Below are positions 51,601 through 61,125 of a stretch of DNA of 64,000 nt, in pieces (the stretch's first letter is position 1; every line of letters begins with the position of its first letter). The DNA lies in the NCBI RefSeq assembly GCF_000719265.1, contig NZ_JOFL01000016.1, forward strand, positions 124,001 to 188,000, read 5' to 3'. The notes beneath the pieces were generated by a model that did not search any database, was not told the DNA's origin, and worked only from the letters and a program-made list of their open reading frames with translations. The DNA comes from Streptomyces roseoverticillatus (GTDB lineage: Bacteria; Actinomycetota; Actinomycetes; Streptomycetales; Streptomycetaceae). Both the position numbers and the translations under genes were made by a program.

Positions 51601-52717
51601 CGGTGAGCGGCCGGCCCTCGCCGAGGAGGCCGAGGTCGCGGCGGATGTCCTCGTAGCGGTAGCGCTGGTGGCGGCGGGCGGCCCGGATGCCGAGGACGGT
51701 CTGGTGGACGAGTTCGGCGAAGGTCGTGCCGGGGGTGACGGTCAGGCGCAGCGGCAGCACGTTCATGACCATGCCGGGGACGCGCAGGGCGACGGAGCCC
51801 ATGCGGCCCATCATGGGCAGGCCGAGGACGACGTCCTCGCTGCGGGTGGCGCGGGCGACGTAGAGGGCCTGGGCGGCGAAGAGGACGTCGGTCCAGGTGG
51901 CCCGGACGGACGCGGCCAGGCGGCGCAGCCGGGCGGTGGCCGCGGGGTCGAGGTGGGCGGTGGCGCGCAGGTGGCCGCGGGAGGGCAGGGCGGGGGCCGC
52001 CGAGGAGGCGAGGGCGGGTGCCTCGGGGCGGTCGGCGAAGGCGGTGAGCCAGTGGGCGCGGTCGCGGGTGCGGGTGGCGGAGTCGCGGTAGGCGGCGTCC
52101 TCGGCGACGAGGTCGGCGAGCCGGCCGAAGGGGCTGGGGGCCGGGTCCTCGCCGGTGGCCAGGGCGGTGTAGAGCTCGGCGACGCGGCGGGCGACGAGGG
52201 AGTAGCCGTAGCCGTCGAGGACGGCGTGGTGGACGCGCTGGTACCACAGCCAGCGGGCGTCGCCGGTGCGCAGGAGGGCGTGGGAGAAGAGCGGGCCGCG
52301 GGCGAGGTCGAAGGGTTCGGCGAGGTCGGCGCGCATCCACGCGAGGGCGGCGGCGTCGGGGTCGCGCTCGGCGCGCAGGTCGGCGGTGTGCAGGGGGAAG
52401 CCGTGGCCGGGGGCTTCGACGGCGATGGGGAGCTGGCGGGGGCCGTCCGGGGTGTCGGTGATGCGGACGCGCAGGGCGTCGGCCTCGCCGACGGTGCGGT
52501 GCAGGGCCTCGGCGAAGCGGGCGGGGTCGATGTCCCCGTGGATCTCCAGGTATTCGGCGGTGCCGAGGGCGGGGCTGCCGGGGTCGAGGGCCTGGGCGAA
52601 CCACATGCCCGACTGGGCGGCCGTCAGGGGCAGCCCCTCCGGCGCGGGGGACCGTCCCGCGCCGGAGGGGCCGGGCAGGGGACGCGCCCCCGCCCGGTCG
52701 AGGGTGCGGGCGTTCAC
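48698..52717 (-). CDS. entF: Enterobactin-type NRPS (EntF-like, C-A-T-TE)
   Basis: This is a 1,339-aa single-module synthetase. The C domain has HHAVLDG at about 165. The A domain has VLHTSGSTGAPKGVVVPHS; its specificity residues read D-V-W-H-F-S-L-V-D(-K), the EntF serine code, from FDVSVWELFW, VAHFVPSVLQ, RHVFSSGE and NLYGPTEAAVDV. The T domain has FFALGGTSLLAARL. The TE has GWSAGG and a C-terminal His. It should join 2,3-dihydroxybenzoate to serine and cyclise the product. The GTG start at 52715-52717 overlaps the aryl carrier stop codon (GTGA). No MbtH-like gene is seen nearby. Confidence 0.93.
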   Translation of the reverse strand: MNARTLDRAGARPLPGPSGAGRSPAPEGLPLTAAQSGMWFAQALDPGSPALGTAEYLEIHGDIDPARFAEALHRTVGEADALRVRITDTPDGPRQLPIAVEAPGHGFPLHTADLRAERDPDAAALAWMRADLAEPFDLARGPLFSHALLRTGDARWLWYQRVHHAVLDGYGYSLVARRVAELYTALATGEDPAPSPFGRLADLVAEDAAYRDSATRTRDRAHWLTAFADRPEAPALASSAAPALPSRGHLRATAHLDPAATARLRRLAASVRATWTDVLFAAQALYVARATRSEDVVLGLPMMGRMGSVALRVPGMVMNVLPLRLTVTPGTTFAELVHQTVLGIRAARRHQRYRYEDIRRDLGLLGEGRPLTGPLVNVMPFDYGLTFAGARAGAHNLAPGPVDDLTIGIYDRADGSGLRIDYDANPARYGQDELAAHQARFLDLLARLAERDPHLPTGGLALATAAEREQVLAEFNDTVTAVPPTTLIGPVEARAARTPHATALVSGAETLTYAGLNARANRLARHLGTLGVRPGTVTAVALPRSTELVVALLAVLKAGGAYLPLDTADPAARLRDVLETAAPVCVVTDRAGTAALPAGAPPAVALDDPALGEVLTAHLPTDPGRALTPQHPAYVLHTSGSTGAPKGVVVPHSAIDNRLRWMQAQYPLAPGDRVLHKTPAGFDVSVWELFWPLREGATLVVAGPGAHRDPAELARTIREHDVTVAHFVPSVLQLFLAGPGAAGSTGLRHVFSSGEVLPRATADAFHRLLPGTPLHNLYGPTEAAVDVTHHTCRPGDTGPVPIGRPVWNTRLYILDEALHPCPPGVPGELYLAGAQLADGYLGRPDLTAERFLDDPFAGPGARMYRTGDLARWRADGEAEYLGRTDRQVKLHGRRIELDGIEAVLLADPRVQAACAVVREDRPGDRRLVAYVTPASADAAAEAGPDALREVLAARLPASTVPGAVVVLDAFPTGPNGKLDRAALPAPAPEADTGGRAPAGPREETLTRLFAEVLGLPHVGVDDSFFALGGTSLLAARLVARIGDVLGEDITGDDGPLALGTLFRAPTPAALARRLGCGDGTAPGALDLVLPLRATGSRTPLFALPPAAGLGWCYTGLLTGLGPDQPLHALRARGFAPGEALPATLEEMAREHADRIRSVQPYGPYRLLGWSAGGVLAHAVAVRLQEAGEKVELLALLDAYPAGAAFEEQAVLGALLDMAGCARDGDGALTRDGVLAALRADGGPFAALTARTLRSVADVALSTTALAARHPHRVFDGDVLFFTAADTDTEPARSVTREAWRPYVTGRVINHDVGCAHAHMTRPGPIAEVAEAVTRHLGEG

Positions 52718-52944
52718 GTTCCCGCCCCCAGCAGCGGTGCCCACTGCTCTATGGCCGGCTGCTCGGCGAGGGCCACGAAGGTGACGTCGGTGCCGTGGTC
52801 GCGGCGCCAGCGCTCGACGAGGGTCATGATGCGGACGGAGTCGAGCCCGTAGTCGACGAGGTTCTCGTCGTCGGGGATGTCGGCGGGGTCCTCGCCGAGC
52901 ACGTCGGCGACGTCGGCCCGGATCTGGTCGAGGGTGAGTGCCAT
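52714..52944 (-). CDS. Free-standing aryl carrier protein
   Basis: This 76-aa carrier protein has the phosphopantetheine serine in VDYGLDSVRIMTLVERW (about residue 35). It equals the C-terminal domain of EntB or DhbB, but here it is a separate protein. It carries 2,3-dihydroxybenzoate loaded by the EntE-like ligase and passes it to the condensation domain of the NRPS. ATG at 52942-52944 lies 5 nt after the isochorismatase stop codon. Its own stop overlaps the NRPS start, so the three genes are tightly coupled. Confidence 0.93.
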   Translation of the reverse strand: MALTLDQIRADVADVLGEDPADIPDDENLVDYGLDSVRIMTLVERWRRDHGTDVTFVALAEQPAIEQWAPLLGAGT

Positions 52945-52949
52945 GGGTG

Positions 52950-53582
52950 TTACGCCCCTTCGAAGAGCCGGTCGGTGGTGGTCACTACGGCGCACTTGGC
53001 GGCTGCCCAGCGCAGTGCCGTGGCGTGGTCCTCGGCCGAGAAGTCGGCGACGGCGTCGGCGACGAGGAAGGGCTGGATGTCGCGCATCCAGGCGTCGCAG
53101 GCGCTCATCATGACGCCGATGTGCGCGTACACGCCGACGATGACCAGCTGGTCGCGGCCCTGGGCGGCCATCCGCTCGGCGAGGTCGGTCCGCACGAAGG
53201 CGCTGTACTTCCACTTGGTCAGGACCGTGTCGGCGGCCGCCGGCGCGACGGCGTCGGCGATGGCCTTTGCGCGCTCGTCGTCCGGCAGGCCCGGGCCCCA
53301 GAAGTCCTGCTGGAGGCCGCGCTCGGCGGGGCTCTGGCCGCCGGGCTGGGCGGAGTAGACGACGGGGACGCCGAGCCGCTCGCAGTCCTTCTTCACCGCG
53401 GCGACGTTGGCGAGCAGCTCGGTGACGGGCGAGACCCCGGCCTCGAACGCGTCGAGGAAGTAGTTCTGCAGGTCGTGCACGAGCAGCACCGCGCGGCTCG
53501 GGTCGACGGTCCAGCCGACCTTGTTCGCGGGGAGGTCGGCCTCCCGCGGCATGGGATACGGGGCGATGGCAGGCAGTGCCAT
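52950..53582 (-). CDS. Isochorismatase (EntB/DhbB N-terminal domain type)
   Basis: This 210-aa enzyme converts isochorismate to 2,3-dihydro-2,3-dihydroxybenzoate plus pyruvate. It starts [20 protein letters not shown]. Motifs are [16 protein letters not shown] with the catalytic Asp, [14 protein letters not shown] with the Lys, and [20 protein letters not shown]. EntB usually has an aryl carrier domain fused at its C-terminus; here that domain is encoded by the next gene. The gene lies in the DHB operon between the ligase and carrier genes. Confidence 0.95.
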   Translation of the reverse strand: MALPAIAPYPMPREADLPANKVGWTVDPSRAVLLVHDLQNYFLDAFEAGVSPVTELLANVAAVKKDCERLGVPVVYSAQPGGQSPAERGLQQDFWGPGLPDDERAKAIADAVAPAAADTVLTKWKYSAFVRTDLAERMAAQGRDQLVIVGVYAHIGVMMSACDAWMRDIQPFLVADAVADFSAEDHATALRWAAAKCAVVTTTDRLFEGA

Positions 53583-53617
53583 GGTGGTCGGTGAGCCTTT
53601 CTCGGTTCTCAGCGTTT

Positions 53618-55275
<1,658 letters not shown>

Positions 55276-55279
<4 letters not shown>

Positions 55280-56496
55280 TGGTCAACCCCCACAGCCTGC
55301 AGGAACGTCTGGAACTTGGCGCCGGTCTCGGCCGTCTCGGCCTCCGGCGAGGACTGCGCGACGACACCCGCCCCGGCGTACAGCCGCAGGGAGCGCTCCT
55401 CCGCCTCGGCGCAGCGGATGGTGACGACCCATTCGCCGTCGCCGTTCGCGTCGCCCCAGCCGACCATGCCGGTGAAGAAGCCGCGGTCGAAGGGCTCCAG
55501 CTCGCCGATGACGTCGCGCGCGATGGCGGTCGGGGTGCCGCAGACGGCCGGCGTGGGGTGCAGCGCGGAGGCCAGCTCCAGCGCGGACACCGCCGGGTCG
55601 GCCGGCTCGCCGGTCACGGTGGTCGACAGGTGCCACATGGCGGCCGTGCGCACCAGCGTGGGCCGCTCGGGCACGTGCAGGCCGCGGCAGTACGGGGCGA
55701 GGGCCTCGCGGACGGCGTCCACGACGACGGCGTGCTCGTGCAGGTCCTTCTCCGACTGCAGGAGGGCCGCGGCGCGGCGGACGTCCTCGGCGAGGTCGGC
55801 GCTGCGCGGCGTGGAGCCGGCCAGCGGGTTGGCGACGAGGGTGCCGCCGCGCCGGGAGACCAGCAGTTCGGGGCTCGCGCCGAGCAGCGTGCGGCCGGGG
55901 CCGGTAGGCAGGGCGAAGGTGTAGCCGGAGGGGTCGCGGCGGGCGAGGCGCTGCAGCAGCGCGGGCAGGTCGAGGTCGCGGTCGGAGGCGAGCTCCAGGG
56001 TGCGGGCGAGGACGACCTTGGCGAAGTCGCCGCGCCGCATGCGGCGCACGGCCTCGGCGACGGCGGCGCCGTAGCCGGCCGGCTCCGGCACGGGCCGGAC
56101 GTCCCAGCGGGCGGCGCCGGGGGCGGCGGCCGGCAGGGCGACCAGCGGGTCCTCGGCGAGCGGCGGCGCCCAGCGGACGGCCTCGGGCACGGCCAGCGCG
56201 GCGGGCGCGGCCTGGTCGAAGGGGATCGCGCCGACGACGACCGGGGCCGCGTCGCCGGCCCGCACGCGGGCGGCGAGGGTCTCCGCGACGCGCTGCGCCA
56301 CGGGGGCGGTGCCGTGCGGCACCTCGGCGCGGACGCCGTGGGCGAGGAGGGTACGGGTGGGCGAGGCGAAGAACCGGGCCCGGCCGGGCTCGTAGGCGTC
56401 GAGCAGCGAGGTGGCGGCGCCGACGGTGTCACCCCCGACGGGGGCGCCGGGCTCGCTGCCGCCCGGCCGGTCCGCGACGTGGTGAGCGGTGGTCAC
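55276..56496 (-). CDS. entC: Isochorismate synthase (EntC/DhbC)
   Basis: This is a 406-aa chorismate-utilising enzyme that makes isochorismate, the first step of DHB synthesis. The C-terminal family core is clear: [40 protein letters not shown] with [44 protein letters not shown], and [20 protein letters not shown]. Conserved Glu and His residues for Mg2+ and catalysis are in place. The gene is second in the operon after entA, with a 215-bp gap that contains a repeated intergenic element. Confidence 0.95.
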
Positions 56497-56596
56497 CTTT
56501 GCTGCTCCGTTCCTCCGGTGGGTCGCACCGGGTGGGTCTTGCGTGAAGTGTTCGGGTGGCGGCCGGCCTTGTGGGCCATCGGTGCCCCTGACCCGC

Positions 56597-56683
56597 CCCT
56601 TCGCCGTTTCTTGGGGGGCGAGCCCCCAACCCCCCGCACCGCGCTGCGCGCGGTGTCCTCAATCGCCGGACGGGCTCGAATAA
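56597..56683. repeat. Streptomyces REP-like intergenic repeat
   Basis: This 87-bp element has two hairpins: TTGGGGG/CCCCCAA (56611-56629) and CACCGCGC/GCGCGGTG (56637-56655). The tail CAATCGCCGGACGGGCT follows. From memory, this tail and its complement recur many times between genes in Streptomyces genomes. Here it sits inside the siderophore operon between entA and entC. It may weaken or attenuate read-through, or be inert. Confidence 0.7.
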
Positions 56684-56711
56684 GGCGGAGCCCCGGGAGA
56701 CGGCGGCGCCG

Positions 56712-57491
56712 TCAGGCGCGCAGCGTCGCGCCCCCGTCGACGTACAGGTCGTGCATCGTGATGTGCCGCGCGCGGTCGGAGACGAGGAACGCGACCGCGT
56801 CGGCGATGTCCGAGGGTTCGGCGATCCGGCCGAGGGGGATGCCGACGCGGTACGAGCCGGGGTCGCCGTCGATGACGCGCTGGGGCGCCTGCTCGTCGGC
56901 CCACAGGCCGCGCTGCATGGCGGTGTCGGTGGAGCCGGGCGAGACGACGTTGCAGCGGATGCCGCTGCGGGCCAGCTCCAGGCCGAGGCACTTGGTGAAC
57001 ATGGTGGCGGCGGCCTTGGAGGCGGCGTACGCGGCCATGCTGGTGCGCGGCACGCCCGCGGCGTTGGAGCCGACGGTGACGATGCAGCCGGAGCGGCGCT
57101 CGGTCATCCGGCGGGCGGCGGCGCGCGAGGCGTTGAAGACGCCGGTGGAGTTCACGGCGAAGGTGCGGTGCCAGACGTCGTCGGTGATGTCGACGACGGG
57201 CGAGGTGCGCAGCACGCCGGCGACGTTGACGAGGATGTCCAGCGGGCCGACGGTGTTCTCGACCTCGTCGACGACGGCCTCGACGGCGGTGCTGTCGGCG
57301 ACGTCGGCGGTGTGGGCGGTGACCTTGCCGCGGCCGAGCTCGGCCTCCAGGTCCTTGATGCCGTCCGGGGTCCAGTCGAGGGCCGCGACGCGCGCTCCCC
57401 GGGCGACGAGGGCGCGGGTCACGGCCTCGCCTATGCCCTGGCCGGCGCCGGTGACCAGCGCGACGCGGCCGGAGAGTTCTGACTGCTGCAC
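56712..57491 (-). CDS. entA: 2,3-dihydro-2,3-dihydroxybenzoate dehydrogenase (EntA/DhbA)
   Basis: This 259-aa SDR enzyme oxidises the dihydrodiol to 2,3-dihydroxybenzoate with NAD+. Motifs are [16 protein letters not shown] (about 13-28), [10 protein letters not shown], the catalytic Ser in [20 protein letters not shown] with Tyr/Lys in YAASKAA, and [18 protein letters not shown]. The last is typical of EntA. The GTG start at 57489-57491 is 29 nt downstream of a perfect iron box. It is the first gene of the minus-strand siderophore operon. Confidence 0.95.
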   Translation of the reverse strand: MQQSELSGRVALVTGAGQGIGEAVTRALVARGARVAALDWTPDGIKDLEAELGRGKVTAHTADVADSTAVEAVVDEVENTVGPLDILVNVAGVLRTSPVVDITDDVWHRTFAVNSTGVFNASRAAARRMTERRSGCIVTVGSNAAGVPRTSMAAYAASKAAATMFTKCLGLELARSGIRCNVVSPGSTDTAMQRGLWADEQAPQRVIDGDPGSYRVGIPLGRIAEPSDIADAVAFLVSDRARHITMHDLYVDGGATLRA

Positions 57492-57519
57492 GGTGGGTCC
57501 CCCGATTCCGGTTCCAAAC

Positions 57520-57538
57520 TAAGGTAAGCCTTACCTTA
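57520..57538 (-). promoter_or_regulatory. Iron box (DtxR/IdeR/DmdR-type operator)
   Basis: TAAGGTAAGCCTTACCTTA is a 19-bp palindrome, perfect apart from the central base. It matches the DtxR-family iron-box pattern. It lies 29 nt upstream of the entA start codon and should repress the siderophore operon when iron is plentiful. Confidence 0.88.
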
Positions 57539-57618
57539 CATGACCCTGCCCGGCCGGGATCACCGCCCGCTGCAGGGGCGCCCCCATCGCTGCGCGCGCG
57601 GGGGGCGCACAATAAGGC

Positions 57619-57637
57619 TTAGGTTAGGCTAACCTCA
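57619..57637 (-). promoter_or_regulatory. Second iron box (DtxR/IdeR/DmdR-type operator)
   Basis: TTAGGTTAGGCTAACCTCA differs at one position from the classic TTAGGTTAGGCTAACCTAA iron box. It lies about 100 nt upstream of the first box and 128 nt upstream of entA. Both boxes are upstream only of the entA operon, because the S9 peptidase gene on the other side ends here. Confidence 0.88.
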
Positions 57638-57711
57638 CGCTCTTGCCTATAGGGGGGCGGCCCCCTGCTGACCGGCGACCGCCCCCTGGCAAGACGGGAA
57701 CTGGTTGTGTG

Positions 57712-59715
57712 TCAGGTCGCCACGAGCTCCAGGGCCGGCACGCCCGGCGCGGTCACCCCGAAGGTCTGGGCGTACAGGGAGAGCTCCGCCTCCAGCGCCC
57801 GCACGATCGTCCCGACCCGGCGGAAGCCGTGCCCCTCGCCCTCGAAGGCGATGTAGGTGTGCGGCACCCCCCGGCCGGCCATCGCCGCCAGCAGCCGCTC
57901 GCTCTGCGCGGGCGGGCAGACGGGGTCGGCCAGCCCCTGCAGCAGCAGGAACGGCGTGGAGATCCGGTCCGCCCGGTGCAGCGGCGAGCGCTCGGTGTAC
58001 AGCCCGGGCACCTCGTCCCGCGGGCCGATCAGCCAGTCCAGGTAGCGCGACTCGAAGTCGTGCGTGCCGCCCTCCGCCGTCCAGCTCTCCAGGTCCAGCA
58101 CCGGGTAGAGGACCGTGCCGCAGGCGTAGAGGGACGTGGCGGCGAGCGAGGCCACGGCCGTCCAGCCGCCCGCGCTGCCGCCGCGGATCGCGATCCGGGC
58201 CGGGTCGGCGAGGCCCTCGGCGGCCAGCGCCGCGGCCACCGCGGCGCAGTCCTCGACGTCCACCACGCCCCACTGCCCGCGCAGCCGCTCGCGGTAGGCG
58301 CGCCCGTGGCCGGTCGAGCCGCCGTAGTTCACCTCGGCGACGCCGATGCCGCGCGAGGTGAAGAAGACCGTCACCAGGTCCAGCACGAGCGGCGACCGGG
58401 CGGTCGGGCCGCCGTGCGCCCACACCACATAGGGCGGCAGCTCGCCCTCGGGGGCGGTGTGGCCGGGGCTGCGCGGCGGGTAGAGGTTGGCGTGCACCTC
58501 GCGCCCGTCCGGCCCGGCGAAGGCGCGCACCAGCGGCTCGGGGTAGTGGGCGGGGTCCACGCGGTCGGTGTGCCGGGCGCCGACGGTCCGGGCCCGGCCC
58601 GTGCAGACGTCGAGCTCGACGACCTCGTACGTGCTGCGCGGGCTCGCCGCGACGCCCACCGCGCGGGTGCCGGTCACCGCCAGGGTCGGCGCCCACTCGG
58701 TCCACGGCCCGGCGACGTCGGCGATCTCGCCGGTCCCCGGGTCGAGGACGCCGAGGACGGCGGCACCCCGGCCGTGGACGGTGGCGATCAGCCCGCCGGG
58801 CAAGGGCGCGAACCAGCGCTGCCCCACACGCCACAGCGCGCCGGCGAACTCCTCCTCGCGGCGGCACAGCGCCGCGCTCTCCCCCGTCTCCGGGTCGACG
58901 CGGTACAGGTTCCACCACCCGGAGCGGTCGCTCGCCGCGACGAGCGAGCCGTCGGCGGCCCACTCCACCTGGGGGACGGACTCTTCCGGCCCGCCCAGGA
59001 CGGTCCGGGCTCCGGACAGCCGCCCGTCCGCGGAGACCTCGGCGATCTTCAGCTCGGTGCCCTCCCACGGCATCCGGGGGTGGTCCCAGGCGATCCAGGC
59101 CGCCCGCCGTCCGTCCGGCGAGAGCCGGGGCCCGGTGACGAAGCGGTTCCGGCCGTCCGTCAGCTCCCGGACCGCGCCGCGGTCCCGCGCCGCCGAGCCG
59201 TCCAGCGGCACGGCCACGAGCAGCCGGCGCACGTCGTACGGGCCGGAGCCGGTGAACTCCTCCAGGACGCACCACACCTCGCCCCGGTCCGGCAGCAGCA
59301 CCGGATCTGCCCAGCGCAACCCGCCGCCCACGGACGAGACCGGCGTCAGCGGCCGCGGGGTGCTCCGCTCGCCGCCCGCCGGGGCATCGGGCTCGAACGC
59401 GTAGAGCCGCTGGTCGGCGAAGTGGGTGAAGACCACCAGCGGGCCGCCCGCCGCCCGCGCCGCGGCCGCCCACGGCAGGCCGCCGTACTCCATGACGCGG
59501 TTGCGCACGTTCCACGGAGCGGGCAGCACCGTCTCCTCCGGGCCGCCGGCCCGCCGCCGCACCAGCGTGAAGCGGCCCTCCTCCGCCGGGCGCGGGCTCA
59601 CCCACCACAGCTCGTCACCGGCCGTGCCCACGAAGTCCGGGCCGCCGCCGTGCGACGCGGCGAGCTCCGCGCCGACCGGGGACTGCCAGGCTCCGTAGGG
59701 CACCGTGGACACCAT
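57712..59715 (-). CDS. S9 family prolyl oligopeptidase
   Basis: This 667-aa peptidase has an N-terminal beta-propeller and a C-terminal alpha/beta-hydrolase domain. The catalytic Ser is in RIAIRGGSAGGWTAVASLA (about residue 499). The Asp is in LLLQGLADPVCPPAQSE and the His in FEGEGHGFRRV. It has no signal peptide and should cleave short peptides, often after proline, in the cytosol. It is the last of three peptidase genes on this strand and ends in the region holding the iron boxes. Whether iron controls it is not shown. Confidence 0.93.
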   Translation of the reverse strand: MVSTVPYGAWQSPVGAELAASHGGGPDFVGTAGDELWWVSPRPAEEGRFTLVRRRAGGPEETVLPAPWNVRNRVMEYGGLPWAAAARAAGGPLVVFTHFADQRLYAFEPDAPAGGERSTPRPLTPVSSVGGGLRWADPVLLPDRGEVWCVLEEFTGSGPYDVRRLLVAVPLDGSAARDRGAVRELTDGRNRFVTGPRLSPDGRRAAWIAWDHPRMPWEGTELKIAEVSADGRLSGARTVLGGPEESVPQVEWAADGSLVAASDRSGWWNLYRVDPETGESAALCRREEEFAGALWRVGQRWFAPLPGGLIATVHGRGAAVLGVLDPGTGEIADVAGPWTEWAPTLAVTGTRAVGVAASPRSTYEVVELDVCTGRARTVGARHTDRVDPAHYPEPLVRAFAGPDGREVHANLYPPRSPGHTAPEGELPPYVVWAHGGPTARSPLVLDLVTVFFTSRGIGVAEVNYGGSTGHGRAYRERLRGQWGVVDVEDCAAVAAALAAEGLADPARIAIRGGSAGGWTAVASLAATSLYACGTVLYPVLDLESWTAEGGTHDFESRYLDWLIGPRDEVPGLYTERSPLHRADRISTPFLLLQGLADPVCPPAQSERLLAAMAGRGVPHTYIAFEGEGHGFRRVGTIVRALEAELSLYAQTFGVTAPGVPALELVAT

Positions 59716-59748
59716 GATCTGCTACGCCTCCTCGTATCGGTCCAACAG

Positions 59749-59790
59749 GCTGTGCTCATCAAGCTGTGCTCATCAAGCTGTGCTCATCAA
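59749..59790. repeat. Three exact 14-bp tandem repeats over the M20 peptidase stop codon
   Basis: GCTGTGCTCATCAA occurs three times without change (59749-59762, 59763-59776, 59777-59790). On the minus strand each unit reads TTGATGAGCACAGC and gives Leu-Met-Ser-Thr-Ala in one frame. The peptidase gene ends within the array (...LMSTA, stop at 59773-59775). Confidence 0.9.
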
Positions 59791-61125
59791 GAAGTGGTCG
59801 AGCACCCGGACCCCGAAGTGCAGCGCCTCGACGGGGACCCGTTCGTCGACGCCGTGGAACAGCGCCTGGTAGTCGATGTCCTCGGGCAGCTTCAGCGGGG
59901 CGAAGCCGTAGCAGTCGATGCCCAGGCGCGAGAACTGGTTGGCGTCGGTGCCGCCGGACATGCAGAACGGCACCACGTGCCCCTCGGGGTCGAAGCGCTC
60001 GACCGCCTCCCGCATCCGGGCGAACAGCTCGGTGCCGAGCGGGGCCTGCAGCGCCTTCCCCCGCTGGTAGTAGTCCCACTCCACGTGCGGCCCCGTGAGC
60101 TCGTCCATGGTCGTGCGGAACTCGCCCTCACCGCCCGGCACGACGCGGCCGTCCACGTGCCCCACCGCGGTCCCGGGGATCACGTTGACCTTGTAGCCGG
60201 CGTCCAGCATCGTCGGATTGGAGCTGTTGCGGACCGTCGGGGCGACGAGCCGGGCCGCCGATCCCAGCTCGGCGAGCAGCGCGTCCACGTCGAAGCCCGG
60301 GGCGCCGGGGTCGGCCTCGATGCCGTACAGGGCGGCGATCTCGACGAGGGCGGCGCGCACGGTCGGTGACATCCGCACCGGCCAGCGGTGCTTGCCGATC
60401 CGGGCGAGGGCCTCGGCCAGCCGGGTGACCGCGTTGGCCTGATTGGGCTTGGAGCCGTGGCCCGCCCGGCCGCGCGCGGTGAGCCGGAGCCAGGCCGTGC
60501 CCCGCTCCCCCGCCGCCACCGGGTACAGCCGCAGCCCGCCGTCCGCGTGGAAGGAGTACGCGCCCGACTCGCCGATGGCGTACCGGCAGCCCTCGAACAG
60601 CTCCGCGTGCTCCTCGGCGAGGAAGGCGGCGCCCGTCCAGGCGCGGTCCTCCTCGTCGGCGGTGAACGCGAGCACGACGTCCCGCGGGGGCCGGGCGCCC
60701 GTGCGCGCCCAGGCCCGGACGACCGACAGGACCATCGCGTCGGTGTTCTTCATGTCGACCGCGCCGCGGCCCCACACCACGCCGTCGCGGACCTCGCCCG
60801 AGAAGGGGTGGACGCTCCACTCCGCGGGGTCGGCGGGGACGACGTCGAGGTGCCCGTGGACCAGCAGCGCGGGCGCGCCCGGATCGGTGCCGGGAACGCG
60901 GGCGACGACGTTCGCCCGGCCGCGCTCCTTCTCCAGCACCACCGGCTCGATGCCCGCCTCGCTCAGCGCCGCGGCGACGTACTCGGCGGCGGGCCGCTCC
61001 CGGCAGTCGCCCCCGCCCCGGTTGGTCGTGTCGAGGCGGATCAGGTCCGAGGTGAAGCGCACCGCCTCGTCGAGCGCGCGCTCGTCCACCCCGGCCCCGG
61101 CCTCTTCCGTCACGGTCTCAGCCAT
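59773..61125 (-). CDS. M20/M25/M40 family metallo-peptidase
   Basis: This 450-aa zinc aminoacylase/carboxypeptidase-type enzyme has the zinc and catalytic motifs LLVHGHLDVVPADPAEW, VVWGRGAVDMKNTDAMVLSV, LAFTADEEDRAWTG and FCMSGGTDANQFSRLGIDCY. All are complete. The ATG at 61123-61125 overlaps the 3' end of the M55 peptidase gene by 8 nt, so the two are coupled. It probably hydrolyses dipeptides or N-acyl amino acids. The C-terminal codons derive from a 14-bp tandem repeat. Confidence 0.94.
   Translation of the reverse strand: MAETVTEEAGAGVDERALDEAVRFTSDLIRLDTTNRGGGDCRERPAAEYVAAALSEAGIEPVVLEKERGRANVVARVPGTDPGAPALLVHGHLDVVPADPAEWSVHPFSGEVRDGVVWGRGAVDMKNTDAMVLSVVRAWARTGARPPRDVVLAFTADEEDRAWTGAAFLAEEHAELFEGCRYAIGESGAYSFHADGGLRLYPVAAGERGTAWLRLTARGRAGHGSKPNQANAVTRLAEALARIGKHRWPVRMSPTVRAALVEIAALYGIEADPGAPGFDVDALLAELGSAARLVAPTVRNSSNPTMLDAGYKVNVIPGTAVGHVDGRVVPGGEGEFRTTMDELTGPHVEWDYYQRGKALQAPLGTELFARMREAVERFDPEGHVVPFCMSGGTDANQFSRLGIDCYGFAPLKLPEDIDYQALFHGVDERVPVEALHFGVRVLDHFLMSTA

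Noticed and set aside
48137..52852. A 1,571-codon open frame on the plus strand opposite the NRPS gene
   Set aside because: It is composed of GARQ/GAGEGGVQ-type low-complexity sequence with no domain, caused by third-position G/C bias of the minus-strand NRPS gene.
57643..60369. A 908-codon open frame on the plus strand
   Set aside because: It is the antisense shadow of the S9 and M20 peptidase genes, with no domain and atypical composition.
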